Source: JABCYV01 sp963696025
GTDB taxonomy: Bacteria; Acidobacteriota; Terriglobia; Terriglobales; Acidobacteriaceae
Reading direction: 5' to 3'
NCBI GenBank assembly: GCA_963696025.1
Contig: CAVOII010000010.1
Location: 248,001-312,000, forward strand
DNA: 64,000 bases
Shown: piece by piece, positions 53,682 to 63,098 of the stretch
How positions within the stretch are numbered: position 1 is the first letter of the stretch
Layout: each line of letters opens with the position of its first letter
The notes under the pieces: generated by a model
What the model saw: only the letters and a program-made list of their open reading frames with translations
The model's database searches: none
What the model was told of the DNA's origin: nothing
Made by a program: the position numbers and the translations under genes

Positions 53682-56057
53682 ATGTCAGACCCCAAGAGAA
53701 CCGATTCGCATTCGCGTGCCATCCTTCCCATCCCACCCCAGGCGCACACCGGCCTGACAACCTATGACGCCAAAGATCCCAATACAAAGTTTCCGCCGAT
53801 CGAGCCGCTGCGCCCACCTAAAGGCGCACCCAACGTACTGATTGTCCTGCTCGATGACGTGGGTTTCGGGGCGACCAGCGCCTTCGGCGGACCGTGTGCG
53901 ACACCCAACTTTGAGAAGCTCGCCTCCGGCGGATTGAAATACAATCGTTTCCACACTACCGCGCTCTGCTCGCCAACGCGGCAAGCGCTGCTTACGGGGC
54001 GCAACCATCACTCGGTTGGGATGGGTGGCATTACCGAGATCGCCACTTCTGCGCCCGGCTACTGCTCCGTATTGCCCAAGAACAAGGCCCCGCTGGCGAT
54101 GACCCTCAAGCTGAACGGCTACTCGACGGCGCAGTTCGGGAAGTGCCACGAAGTGCCGGTCTGGCAGACCAGCCCGATGGGTCCATTCGACCAATGGCCG
54201 ACAGGCGGAGGAGGATTCGAGTATTTCTATGGATTCCTCGGTGGCGAGACTAACCAGTATGACCCCTCGATTTACGAAGGCACCACACCGGTGGAACCGC
54301 CGAAGACGGCAGAGGAAGGATACCACTTCACCGAAGACGTTACAGACAAGGCTATTGCCTGGGTGCGGCAGCAGAAAGCGCTGATGGCCGACAAGCCGTT
54401 CTTCGTCTATTTCGCACCCGGCGCTTGCCATGCGCCGCTCCAGGTTCCGAGAGAGTGGGCGGACAAATACAAGGGCAAGTTCGACCAGGGGTGGGACAAA
54501 CTGCGCGAGGAGAGTTTGGCGCGGCAGAAGAAGCTGGGCGTGGTTCCACAAAATGCCGAGTTGACGAAGCGACCCGAGGAGATTCAAGCCTGGGATGAAG
54601 TCGAAGCGAAAATGAAACCGGTGCTGGCACGCCAGATGGAGGTTTATGCGGGGTTCCTGGAACATGCCGACCATCATGTGGGGCGGCTGATCGACACGCT
54701 CAAGGACCTCCAGATTCTCGACGACACCCTGGTCTACGTGATCATTGGGGACAACGGTGCTTCGGCCGAAGGTACTCCGAATGGCACGTTTAACGAGATG
54801 ATTGTGCTCAATGGGATGGCTAGCATCGAGACCCCAGAGTTCATGGCGGAACGGATCGGGAAGATGGGCGGGCCGGAGTCATACAACCATTACTCCGTGG
54901 CCTGGGCGCACGCCATGGACACGCCCTATCAATGGACTAAGCAGGTGGCGTCGCACTGGGGCGGTACGCGCAATGGGACGATTGTGCACTGGCCCAAGGG
55001 CATTAAGGCGAAAGGCGAGATTCGCTCGCAGTTCTGCCACGTGATCGACGTCGCTCCAACCGTCCTGGAAGTTGCCGGCCTGCCCGAGCCGACGATCGTG
55101 AACAGCGTGCAGCAAGCGCCCGTGGAAGGCGTCAGCATGGCCTACTCGTTCGACGACGGCAAAGCTGCAGAGCGACACGATCTGCAGTATTTTGAGATGT
55201 TCTGCAACCGGGGAATCTACCATAATGGATGGAGCGCCGTGACCCGGCACTCGACGCCTTGGGTGATGACCGCGAAGCTGCCCGCCTTCGACGACGATGT
55301 GTGGGAACTCTACGATGGCAGCAAGGACTGGACCCAGGCGCGCGATCTGGCGAAAGAGATGCCGGAGAAGCTGCGCGAACTGCAGCGGTTGTGGCTGATC
55401 GAGGCAACCAAGTACAACGTGCTACCGATCGACGACCGCAGATCCGAACGTTTAAATAGCGACTTGGCTGGGCGGCCACTTCTCGTCAAGGGCAACTCGC
55501 AACTGCTGTTTAGCGGCATGGGAAGGCTGACCGAGAACTCCGTGCTAAACACCAAGAACAAGTCGTTTTCGCTCACCGCCGAGGTAGAGGTGCCATCGAA
55601 AGGAGCTGAAGGCGTCATCATTCACCAGGGCGGCGCGTTCGGTGGCATGAGTCTTTACGCCAAGGGTGGAAAAGCGAAGTTCGCCTACAACTTCTTCGGT
55701 CTCCAGACTTTTACCACGGAGGCGAGCCAGGCCATTCCAGCCGGCAAGCACCAGGTGAGAATGGAGTTTGCCTACGATGGCGGCGGCCTCGCCAAGGGCG
55801 GCAAGGTTAGCCTTTACTACGACGGCAAGAAGGTCGGTGAAGGCCGGGTTGAACGCACTCAGCCGATGGCGTTTTCTGCAGACGAGACGACTGACGTCGG
55901 CCGCGATACCGCTACACCGGTCAGCTCAGACTACACCCGCAATACCAGCGAATTTAACGGGAAGGTCAACTGGGTGCAGATCGACCTGGGCAAGGACACC
56001 CACGATCACTTCATCACGCCGGAGGAACGTCTGAACCTGGCCATGGCCAGACAGTAG
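53682..56057 (+). CDS. Cytosolic arylsulfatase, copy 2
   Basis: A 791-residue paralogue of the sulfatase at 8666, with the same Cys96 modification site, Asp58-Asp59 metal ligands and no signal peptide. TAGGAGGAG lies about ten bases before the ATG. The predicted catalytic segments are conserved. Differences concentrate at the first 25 residues, around residues 370-385 ('EMIVLNGMASIETPEFMAE' against 'EMLTLNGLASIETPEFLAE'), around 505-520 ('EMFCNRGIYHNG' against 'ELAGNRGIYYKG') and in the C-terminal beta domain. This copy keeps its own maturase directly upstream, so it is probably the parental arrangement. Confidence 0.93.
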   Translation: MSDPKRTDSHSRAILPIPPQAHTGLTTYDAKDPNTKFPPIEPLRPPKGAPNVLIVLLDDVGFGATSAFGGPCATPNFEKLASGGLKYNRFHTTALCSPTRQALLTGRNHHSVGMGGITEIATSAPGYCSVLPKNKAPLAMTLKLNGYSTAQFGKCHEVPVWQTSPMGPFDQWPTGGGGFEYFYGFLGGETNQYDPSIYEGTTPVEPPKTAEEGYHFTEDVTDKAIAWVRQQKALMADKPFFVYFAPGACHAPLQVPREWADKYKGKFDQGWDKLREESLARQKKLGVVPQNAELTKRPEEIQAWDEVEAKMKPVLARQMEVYAGFLEHADHHVGRLIDTLKDLQILDDTLVYVIIGDNGASAEGTPNGTFNEMIVLNGMASIETPEFMAERIGKMGGPESYNHYSVAWAHAMDTPYQWTKQVASHWGGTRNGTIVHWPKGIKAKGEIRSQFCHVIDVAPTVLEVAGLPEPTIVNSVQQAPVEGVSMAYSFDDGKAAERHDLQYFEMFCNRGIYHNGWSAVTRHSTPWVMTAKLPAFDDDVWELYDGSKDWTQARDLAKEMPEKLRELQRLWLIEATKYNVLPIDDRRSERLNSDLAGRPLLVKGNSQLLFSGMGRLTENSVLNTKNKSFSLTAEVEVPSKGAEGVIIHQGGAFGGMSLYAKGGKAKFAYNFFGLQTFTTEASQAIPAGKHQVRMEFAYDGGGLAKGGKVSLYYDGKKVGEGRVERTQPMAFSADETTDVGRDTATPVSSDYTRNTSEFNGKVNWVQIDLGKDTHDHFITPEERLNLAMARQ

Positions 56058-56080
56058 ACCGTCGCTGGTCTTAAGCAACG

Positions 56081-56120
56081 GACCGTCCGTAGGCCGGAAA
56101 CGCCGCGCTTACGGACGGTC
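56081..56120. terminator. Hairpin behind sulfatase copy 2
   Basis: GACCGTCCGTA (56081-56091) and TACGGACGGTC (56110-56120) form an 11-bp stem, followed by TTTAT. It corresponds to the hairpin at 11068-11098 behind copy 1 and separates the same pair of convergent genes. Confidence 0.7.
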
Positions 56121-56124
56121 TTTA

Positions 56125-56316
56125 TCAATGACTTGAATTGCGACTTGTTGTCGCATGCTGCTCGCAAACAACCACGGAAAGACCTAATTCTTTCACGCAA
56201 CCCAGTACGTGCGCCGCGATATTCGGACAGCCCGGCCAGTCACACAAATATTCGGTCAGCTCCTCTTCGCGGCCGTCTGGACCCGCAATTCCGGTCTTGA
56301 TCGTCACCTGAGGCAT
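56125..56316 (-). CDS. Small conserved Cys/His protein, copy 2
   Basis: A 63-residue protein, MPQVTIKTGIAGPDG..., almost the same as the 64-residue protein at 11101-11295. All four Cys ('LCDWPGC', 'LGCVKEL', 'VCEQH') and the His residues are kept. Conservation of the ligand pattern in both copies argues for a real metal-binding protein. Confidence 0.72.
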   Translation of the reverse strand: MPQVTIKTGIAGPDGREEELTEYLCDWPGCPNIAAHVLGCVKELGLSVVVCEQHATTSRNSSH

Positions 56317-56952
56317 ATGTCCCGCCTTAACTCTCCCGTATGCCTAAATTCTTGCCGACAGTAACCGCTTGTGCAAGTATCTCCCCGTCGACGTTTACAC
56401 AAAAGTAACCTTAGGATGTTCAAGAACCATATGAGGTTGGCCAGCTTCCAATACGCGGAAGTTACGAAGCGAGACAACGCCAGTCCGCTTGGCACGCGCC
56501 TCTACGCGGATTTCGCCAAACCTAGTAGTTCTACCAGTTTCGTTCTGCGAGCCGCGATTGCTAGCCTTCTGGACGGCGTCGTCCTTCGTTCCTGGCGGAA
56601 TCGCATAACCGTTCGTGGGACTGCGGCCTCATAAGCGCGTCTTCTTCGCGGCGAGTTTCGGCGAAGGATAAGGAAAAGGCAGATAAGGAGACTCAAGAAT
56701 GGCAACGATGGTTGGTTACTCCGGCAGGCAACCTGGCTGCGTGCTACTCGTTTCCGATCTGAAGTGCATCGTCTTGAAACTGCAGCGAGTGTGGCAGAGG
56801 CTCGCAATCCGCGGCACTCAAAATCTGACAACAAGATAAGACGCGGACCAAGGCAGATCGCGGCATCTTTGCACTTGCGCCAGGCACTGCTCGCACACCT
56901 GAAATCCGCACTTTGAGTGACGAAAACTGGCGCATCTACTGGCGCAAACGGG
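56317..56952. other. Intergenic region without recognised gene
   Basis: About 600 bases. The first 100 still align with the region after copy 1 (for example TATGCCTAAATTCTTGCCGAC at both sites), showing that the duplication extends this far. Beyond about 56420 I see no gene I can support; a long minus-strand frame (56502-57032) has an arginine/serine-rich, shadow-like composition. Confidence 0.45.
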
Positions 56953-58638
56953 ATGACGCGCCATGGGATCATGCTGGATCGTTTGAGAGTAAGCCACGCG
57001 AACGTGCTCCCGGACTTGATGGCCGGAGTCACGAGTGCTTTCTCCTATATTCCCCAAGGGATGGCGTATGCGCTCGTAGCAGGTGTGAGCCCGATATACG
57101 GACTGTATACCGGCGTTTTTGCGCCAGTGATTGGCGGGCTCCTCGCAGGTTCCTCATTCATCGTCATAACGGTGACCAATGAGCTGGCCATGCCAACCGG
57201 CGGCATCCTAGCCGCATTCGAGCCTGAATCTGCCGCGCGGGCTCTGTTCACGTTGACTTTCTTGATCGGCGTGATTCAGCTGGCGTTTGGACTGCTGAAA
57301 TTTGGCAGAGTAACTCGCTTTATTTCCCATTGCGTGACCACCGGATTTATCGCTGGCGTGGGAGTTCTGCTGGTTCTTGGACAGCTGCAAAAGCTGACTG
57401 GGTACAAGGGACAAGTGTCAGGAAATATTTTCGTGAGAACTTGGAACTGGCTGCTTCATCTAAATCAGGTGGACTTCCACACAACTCTTGTCGGACTCTT
57501 CACACTGGGCCTTATTGTTGTCCTGCAACATACTCGCTTGAAAGCCGTCGCGCTCGTGGTCGCTCTTCTGGCCGCCACATTGGGTGTCTTCGTTCTGCAC
57601 TGGAATTCTGTGGAGCTTGTTGGAGCGCTTTCACGGATCCCCAGGGGTCTGCCATCCCCGGTACTACCTGACTTGCGAATGATTCCGCAGTTGTTGATAC
57701 CTGCTCTGTCGTTAGCGGTGTTGGGACTGAGTGTGGCAGCCGGCGTATCACAAAATTATCCGGAACCAGATGGAACCATGGCGGACGCATCAAGCGATTT
57801 TGTTGCCCAGGGAGCAGCGAATTTGATAGGCGGTTTCTTCCAGGGAATGCCAGCCGGCGGTTCGATCTCGCGAACTGCCACAAGCATCAGCGCGGGTGCC
57901 AGAAGCAGATGGGCAAACATTTTCGCCGGCGTTGTTCTCGGAATTGTTCTGCTGACATTTGCTGGTTTTGCAGAACTTGTCCCGATGGCAGGCTTGGCTG
58001 GGTTGCTTATTTCTATCGGTATAGGTGTTCTGAATCCTGACCGGATCGCCAAAGTTTGGAATACGCATATTGCGGAGCGAGCCGCAATGGTGGCCACTTT
58101 TGTTTTTACCCTGCTAATTCCACTGCACTGGGCGATCCTCGCGGGCGTAGGGCTAACCCTCCTGGTCTACATCTATTCATCCTCGACCAAGGTCCGCCTT
58201 GTCCAAATCGTGCGGTCGGGAGATGGTGATTTTCAGGAAGTCGCAGCACCCGCTCAGTTGCCGAGTGATTCAGTAGTAGCGCTGCACGCCTATGGGAACG
58301 CCTTCTTTGCCGCGGTCTACACGCTCGAAGCCGCTCTACCTGCCCCGGAAAATGCCGAGAATTCCATTGTCATCTTCGGTCTGCGCGGACGCGAATCTAT
58401 AACGAGCAGCGCAGTTGCAATGCTGGAACGGTACCTCCGCCGCCTTCAAGCAAGAGGAAACAAGCTCATGCTATTTGGAGTCGAACCATCAGTGAGGCGC
58501 GCACTTGAGCGTACGGGGCTGATGCAGGTAATTGGTGAAGAGAGCGTATTTGGGGCCAGCGCAAGCATCGGAGGCTCGTTCCAACAAGCTTGGGTGGCGG
58601 CTCATGAGATTGTGAGAAGGAAGACTCAACGCGCCTAA
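56953..58638 (+). CDS. SulP-family sulfate/anion transporter
   Basis: An inner-membrane anion transporter of about 561 residues with 10-12 helices and a C-terminal STAS domain. 'NVLPDLMAGVTSAFSYIPQGMAYALVAGVSPIYGLYTGVFAP' is the SulP signature. 'GGFFQGMPAGGSISRTATSISAGARSRWANI' is the second conserved block, and residues from about 430 ('VVALHAYGNAFFAAVYTLE...FGLRGRESITSSAVAMLERYL') are the STAS part. Starts at 56917 (GTG), 56953 or 56971 are possible. Its position after the sulfatase operon suggests handling of released sulfate, though SulP proteins also move bicarbonate. Confidence 0.9.
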   Translation: MTRHGIMLDRLRVSHANVLPDLMAGVTSAFSYIPQGMAYALVAGVSPIYGLYTGVFAPVIGGLLAGSSFIVITVTNELAMPTGGILAAFEPESAARALFTLTFLIGVIQLAFGLLKFGRVTRFISHCVTTGFIAGVGVLLVLGQLQKLTGYKGQVSGNIFVRTWNWLLHLNQVDFHTTLVGLFTLGLIVVLQHTRLKAVALVVALLAATLGVFVLHWNSVELVGALSRIPRGLPSPVLPDLRMIPQLLIPALSLAVLGLSVAAGVSQNYPEPDGTMADASSDFVAQGAANLIGGFFQGMPAGGSISRTATSISAGARSRWANIFAGVVLGIVLLTFAGFAELVPMAGLAGLLISIGIGVLNPDRIAKVWNTHIAERAAMVATFVFTLLIPLHWAILAGVGLTLLVYIYSSSTKVRLVQIVRSGDGDFQEVAAPAQLPSDSVVALHAYGNAFFAAVYTLEAALPAPENAENSIVIFGLRGRESITSSAVAMLERYLRRLQARGNKLMLFGVEPSVRRALERTGLMQVIGEESVFGASASIGGSFQQAWVAAHEIVRRKTQRA

Positions 58639-58692
58639 AGCAGCTTAGTCATTCGATGGTGTGTGTTCGCCCGACGCTGGAGCGAACTTTAT

Positions 58693-59565
58693 TCAGGACA
58701 CGACGGTTAGCGCTTCTCTCCGCTTCTTTCTATAGTTTTCGTAGAACAGCAAAAATGAATTTGGAGTAACCATCAGAGCACTGAATGCCACAATAGCAAT
58801 ATCAACTTTCGTACCGGGAAAGCTCTCGATGGCGATCACGGCACACAATCCGACATTGCGCATACTGGTACCGGTTGCGAGGATCCTGCGGTTCTCCCGC
58901 TGCGGCCCACCCAAGAGCCAGCCAATAATCATCGATCCAATGATCAGTGACACCATAGCAGCTAGTGTAGGGACTCCGAGCTGTCTGACCGCCCGCGACT
59001 GTTCCGCAGTCACAAGGATCACCCAGGCCAGGAAAAACACCCTCGCCGATATGAAGGTCACATTTCGAATCATGACGGTCTCTTCGCCAGCCCAACGCTG
59101 AATGACGATACCAATTAATCCAGGAAAGACCATATACAGTAATGCAACCGTTGCCACTCGATAGTAAGGCACACTAAGTAGGGTCTGTGCCGGAAGAATC
59201 ATTTCTGCTATTAAGGGTGTAAAACAAATCGCGGCAAGGATAAGAATAAACAGCAGAGCTGCGGCAAACGGAGCGTCGTCATCTCGGTTTCTCGTATACC
59301 TTAATGACATTGGGGCTCCCGGTGCCGCAGCCAGAAGTAGGAAGGCGATTGCGGAGTCCAGCGGCATGGGAAAAATCATATCCAATGCGAGCCCGAGCAA
59401 AGGTACGAGAATGAGATTGGCGGTGAGAGCACGACATAGCAGTCCCTTATCGCGGAGCAAGATCAGGAGCTGTCGCCAGGTAACTTCCAATCCTAACGAC
59501 ATGGTCATGCACACCAGAAACGCGATCGCCAAAGACTTCGACAACGGTCCAACGATTGAGTGCAT
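58693..59565 (-). CDS. BASS-type (bile acid:Na+ symporter family) transporter 1
   Basis: A 290-residue membrane protein with about nine hydrophobic helices. 'FLVCMTMSLGLEVTWRQLL' and 'FLLLAAAPGAPMSLRYTRNRDDD' are SBF/BASS signatures, and 'ATGTSMRNVGLCAVIAIESFPGTKVDIAIVAFSALM' is the crossover motif region. The family imports organic anions, including steroid sulfates, with Na+. The substrate here is unknown. Its paralogue follows upstream on the same strand. Confidence 0.85.
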   Translation of the reverse strand: MHSIVGPLSKSLAIAFLVCMTMSLGLEVTWRQLLILLRDKGLLCRALTANLILVPLLGLALDMIFPMPLDSAIAFLLLAAAPGAPMSLRYTRNRDDDAPFAAALLFILILAAICFTPLIAEMILPAQTLLSVPYYRVATVALLYMVFPGLIGIVIQRWAGEETVMIRNVTFISARVFFLAWVILVTAEQSRAVRQLGVPTLAAMVSLIIGSMIIGWLLGGPQRENRRILATGTSMRNVGLCAVIAIESFPGTKVDIAIVAFSALMVTPNSFLLFYENYRKKRREALTVVS

Positions 59566-59659
59566 ATCACGTGCTCATTCCATTGCGAGATCGTACGAAG
59601 TTCTACGGCATCCGCGTGCGTGTAGTAGGCAACAGTGGTCGATGAAAGTCGACCTCAAC

Positions 59660-60541
59660 TCACTTGGCCGTCGCGGATTGAGTATGGGCAACGACCTTTT
59701 TCATTTTTCGGCTCTGGTAAATCGTGAACAGCACATTCGGCGGCAACATCAACGCACTAAATGCCAGAACCCCGACGTCAACGTCCGCTCCAGGAAAGCT
59801 ACGTGACGCGATCGCGAGGGCTAGCGCGACATTGCGCATGCTCGTATTCACTGTCAGGACACGCCGTGTACCCCTGTCCGGTCCGCCTAGCATCCAACCA
59901 ATTACCATGCTTGCTGCGATCAGGAGCAGCATTGCCAGTAGCCCATTCATTCCGATCTGTTTTGTCGCCGCCGATTTCAGGCCCATGGTAAGAACCGTCA
60001 CCAGCACGAAAGAAACGCCGGCGCAGGCGCTTAAAGGTTTGCGTAACCGCAGCGCCATCGGACTAGCCCACCGATTCAAGGCAAGACCCGCCAGAAGAGG
60101 CACGAGGACATAAAGAAACAAGACCTGCACAGCCCTGTCGTAGTGCAGCGTTACCGGCTGATCGACATTCAGCAATAACTGGGCGAGAAAGGGCGTGACA
60201 ACAATAGACAGCACTGTCAGTGAAAATAGTAAAGCAGCAGCAAACGGTACGCTGTCTTGGGTTCTGCGCGTGAAGTTGATGGCAAAAAGCGCGCCCGGAG
60301 CCGCCGCGAGCAGCAGGAACCCGATCTCGATGTTCATCGGCATCGGCAGGATCCGCGCGATGCCCAGGCCCAGCAGCGGTACCAGGATGAAGTTCGCAAA
60401 CAATGCCATGATGAACAGGCGTTTGTTACTCGCAGCTGACATGATTTCCTGGAGCGTGACCTCGATCCCGATCGAGATCATTGTGCTCAGAAGGAACACG
60501 ATTATGAGTGCCTTCGATGCAACACCTAGTAACGACTCCAT
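59660..60541 (-). CDS. BASS-type transporter 2
   Basis: A 293-residue paralogue of the protein at 58693 with the same topology: 'FLLSTMISIGIEVTLQEIM', 'FLLLAAAPGALFAINFTRRTQDSVPFAAALLF' and 'NTSMRNVALALAIASRSFPGADVDVGVLAFSALMLPPNVLF'. The two are clearly related but well diverged, so the duplication is old. AGGAGGATTAA directly before its ATG is a strong ribosome site. It probably heads a two-gene operon. Confidence 0.85.
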   Translation of the reverse strand: MESLLGVASKALIIVFLLSTMISIGIEVTLQEIMSAASNKRLFIMALFANFILVPLLGLGIARILPMPMNIEIGFLLLAAAPGALFAINFTRRTQDSVPFAAALLFSLTVLSIVVTPFLAQLLLNVDQPVTLHYDRAVQVLFLYVLVPLLAGLALNRWASPMALRLRKPLSACAGVSFVLVTVLTMGLKSAATKQIGMNGLLAMLLLIAASMVIGWMLGGPDRGTRRVLTVNTSMRNVALALAIASRSFPGADVDVGVLAFSALMLPPNVLFTIYQSRKMKKVVAHTQSATAK

Positions 60542-60584
60542 TTAATCCTCCTCGCCCACATACCATGTAGGGTTTGGTATCGAT

Positions 60585-61328
60585 TTAAATCAGCACCAGC
60601 AGCAGCGAATAACCCATTGCACCGGCGAAGAAGGCCCAGAATCGGCCGCCTTTCCCCTTGGCTAATTCCATCATGGTATTGTTCTCAATAACGGCGCCGG
60701 CAACGAACCCCAATAAAGTCAAAATTGTGTGCTCCGGGAGTAGGGCAAATTTTCCGGTGAACCCTCCTGCTAACACAGCAAAAGCCAAGAACCACCTTCC
60801 GCCGCGATCGTATTTGTCCCCGTATTCCTCGCTGAATGAGTGATTCACCACGATAAAATGCAGGCCCATCGCGATGAGGTAGGTCAGCAATGAGAGCAAA
60901 CCCCGCTCGGAATCACGCACCATTAAGTAGCTAACCAGTCCGCCATAAGCGACAAACCCGCCGAGTCGCAGCTTATATATGAGGTCCTCCCGGCCGGTTG
61001 GCTCGCTGCCCTTCCCGACAAGTTCAACCCGGGACCAACTCATGTGCTCCAAGCCATAAAAGAGCACGAATCCCAGCAAGCCGGAAAGATAGATACGGAA
61101 CTCGGGCAGCGGTAGTCTCATGTCCCGGGTCATGCTGGTGAAGTTGCCCTGAGCCTCACTTAGTTCTGGGATGATGTGCAGCCAGACGTACGCTACTGAT
61201 GCGCCAGCGCTGGCTGTAATCCAGTTCCTTGATCTGCTCTCACTTCTGAGCCTCAGCCATTTCCCGAACAGGAAAACAGAAGCAAGGATAACGACAGCGA
61301 GCTGGGTCTGAAGCTGAGTGGCGGACAA
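60585..61328 (-). CDS. Hypothetical polytopic membrane protein
   Basis: A 247-residue protein with about seven hydrophobic segments. 'SAGASVAYVWLHIIPELSEAQG' and 'MGLHFIVVNHSFSEEYGDKYDRGGRW' place His and Glu in membrane or membrane-edge positions, somewhat like ZIP metal transporters, but the overall pattern does not match them. It is in line with the DUF202 gene ten bases upstream, so they are likely co-transcribed. Function unknown. Confidence 0.6.
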   Translation of the reverse strand: MSATQLQTQLAVVILASVFLFGKWLRLRSESRSRNWITASAGASVAYVWLHIIPELSEAQGNFTSMTRDMRLPLPEFRIYLSGLLGFVLFYGLEHMSWSRVELVGKGSEPTGREDLIYKLRLGGFVAYGGLVSYLMVRDSERGLLSLLTYLIAMGLHFIVVNHSFSEEYGDKYDRGGRWFLAFAVLAGGFTGKFALLPEHTILTLLGFVAGAVIENNTMMELAKGKGGRFWAFFAGAMGYSLLLVLI

Positions 61329-61337
61329 GCAGCTCTC

Positions 61338-61763
61338 CTAGAAAGGACCCACTCTGATCAGAATGCCCAAGAATGCCAGCCCACCCAGAACAGAAATCGC
61401 AATTGCAATCACGAGCGCGAGTGAAGTCTTAGGTGGACTGGTGGCATGCTTGCGCAAGTCTTTCATCAGGCTCACATGCTGAATCGAGGCCACGATCAGC
61501 CCAACCGTACCCAAGCCAATCAGGGCCAGTCCGAAGTTCCGTGGGCCATTGTCCTGAATAGTGAGCTTCTCGGCTTTACCCAATTCCTGCAGAAATTTAT
61601 AGATGGTAAATCCAAAGCTGATCAGTGACAGCGAGGTCCGGATCCAAGCCATCAGTGTGCGCTCGGCAGCTAGTCGAGTGCGTTCAAATGCCATGTCTGT
61701 GCGTTGCCCGGCCAGGTCGGTAGCAGTAGGACTTTGTTGCGATTGGATCGCAGCTTCGCTCAT
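61338..61763 (-). CDS. DUF202 (YidH-like) membrane protein
   Basis: A 141-residue protein with the DUF202 signature 'DMAFERTRLAAERTLMAWIRTSLSLISFGFTIYKFLQ' and three transmembrane helices (about 48-68, 80-98 and 119-139). ATG 61763 is chosen because GAGG lies about six bases upstream; the frame is open to 61913. Role unknown. Confidence 0.85.
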   Translation of the reverse strand: MSEAAIQSQQSPTATDLAGQRTDMAFERTRLAAERTLMAWIRTSLSLISFGFTIYKFLQELGKAEKLTIQDNGPRNFGLALIGLGTVGLIVASIQHVSLMKDLRKHATSPPKTSLALVIAIAISVLGGLAFLGILIRVGPF

Positions 61764-61976
61764 AGGCACCTCATCCCTGGCCGCACACATACTTGCTGTG
61801 AGCGCACGAAACTTCGGTCCCCAAGTATCACATTTCGGTGCGAGGTTGCGGCTACTGGCAGAAGTCCTAGGTGACTCTGAAAGCACGAGTTGCGAATATC
61901 TTTGACGAAACAAATCCAGGAAAGCAGGGAAACGTAGCCGCTCCGAAACAAGAAAATCAGCAATACGGAAGGTCTT

Positions 61977-63008
61977 ATGAAAGCGCAGCAGCTTGCGAAA
62001 CTTGTATTTCTCTCCTTGCTCCTGTTTTCAGTAGGAATTGTAGCGTACGCCCAAGAGCCCAATCCGAACTTTAACCAGGAACTGGACCAGGAAACTCCGG
62101 CGCAGGCGAAGGCCGAAGCGCAAAAGCCGGATACGAAAGCCTCTGCCGGAGATCTAGCGAAAGCTGTCCAGAACCCTGTCGCAAGCTTAATCAGCGTGCC
62201 AATACAAAACAGCAGCAATTTTGGCATTGGTCCGAATGACCGCACGCAGAATGTGCTGAATATCCAGCCGGTCGTTCCGATCCGCGCCAGCGAAAACTGG
62301 AACCTGATCATTCGTGGGATTGTGCCTGTCATCTGGCAGCCTGCCCCCGGAACGGCAAATTTGGAGGTATTCGGCATTGAAGAGAACACACCGGCCTACT
62401 TAGCTGCTCAAGCTGTGCAGAAAAGCGCAGGCGTGTTTGGCTTTGGAGATATAACACCCTCCTTTTTCTTCTCGCCGGCCAAACCGGGCAAGCTGATTTG
62501 GGGTGCAGGACCCGTATTCGTTTTGCCGACCGCCACCAGTAAGGTCTTGGGACAGGCGAAGCTCAGTATGGGCCCCTCGATTGTTGCATTGATCCAGCCG
62601 GGGAAATGGACGGTCGGAGCTCTGGTCAATAACGTCTGGTCTGTAGCAGGCCCGTCAGACCGCAGCGATGTGAACCAGATGAGCTGGCAGTATTTTGTCA
62701 ACTACAACCTGAAGAAAGGCTGGTATCTATCGTCTTCGCCGCTCATCTCGGCGAACTGGAAGGCATCCACGGGAAATGTGTGGACAGTGCCTGTAGGCGG
62801 AGGAGTGGGCCGAATTTTCCGTTTGGGATTCCAACCCGTCAATGTCGCTGCACAGTTTTACGGTAATGCTGCGCACCCGTCGAATGGTTCCCCTTGGGGC
62901 ATGCGGGTGCAGATTGCGTTCCTGTTCCCCAAGTTAACCAAGGAGCAGCAGAAGATGATGATGCAGCAAAGACTGAAGCAGATGGAACAGCAGCAACCCC
63001 AGAAGTAA
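61977..63008 (+). CDS. Outer-membrane porin-like protein ('neuromedin U' family)
   Basis: A 343-residue exported barrel: signal peptide ending 'GIVAYAQ' near residue 25, an Ala/Lys/Glu-rich linker to about 60, then 'AVQNPVASLISVPIQNSSNFGIGPNDRTQNVLNIQPVVPI', the typical opening of proteins annotated as neuromedin U or transporter. The C-terminus 'GMRVQIAFLFPKLTKEQQ' ends the barrel and is followed by a Gln/Met/Lys-rich tail. Substrate unknown. Confidence 0.75.
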   Translation: MKAQQLAKLVFLSLLLFSVGIVAYAQEPNPNFNQELDQETPAQAKAEAQKPDTKASAGDLAKAVQNPVASLISVPIQNSSNFGIGPNDRTQNVLNIQPVVPIRASENWNLIIRGIVPVIWQPAPGTANLEVFGIEENTPAYLAAQAVQKSAGVFGFGDITPSFFFSPAKPGKLIWGAGPVFVLPTATSKVLGQAKLSMGPSIVALIQPGKWTVGALVNNVWSVAGPSDRSDVNQMSWQYFVNYNLKKGWYLSSSPLISANWKASTGNVWTVPVGGGVGRIFRLGFQPVNVAAQFYGNAAHPSNGSPWGMRVQIAFLFPKLTKEQQKMMMQQRLKQMEQQQPQK

Positions 63009-63098
63009 ATGAGGTATTGGCGTAATCAGGATTTACCAGAGGCCGCGAAGAGCGCGATTCTTATAAGTACCAGTTCGCTAAGTCTAAGGAGACACTCC

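Noticed and set aside
56502..57032. Long minus-strand open frame (176 codons)
   Set aside because: Arg/Ser-rich shadow-like composition, overlap with the SulP start region, no family resemblance and no ribosome site.
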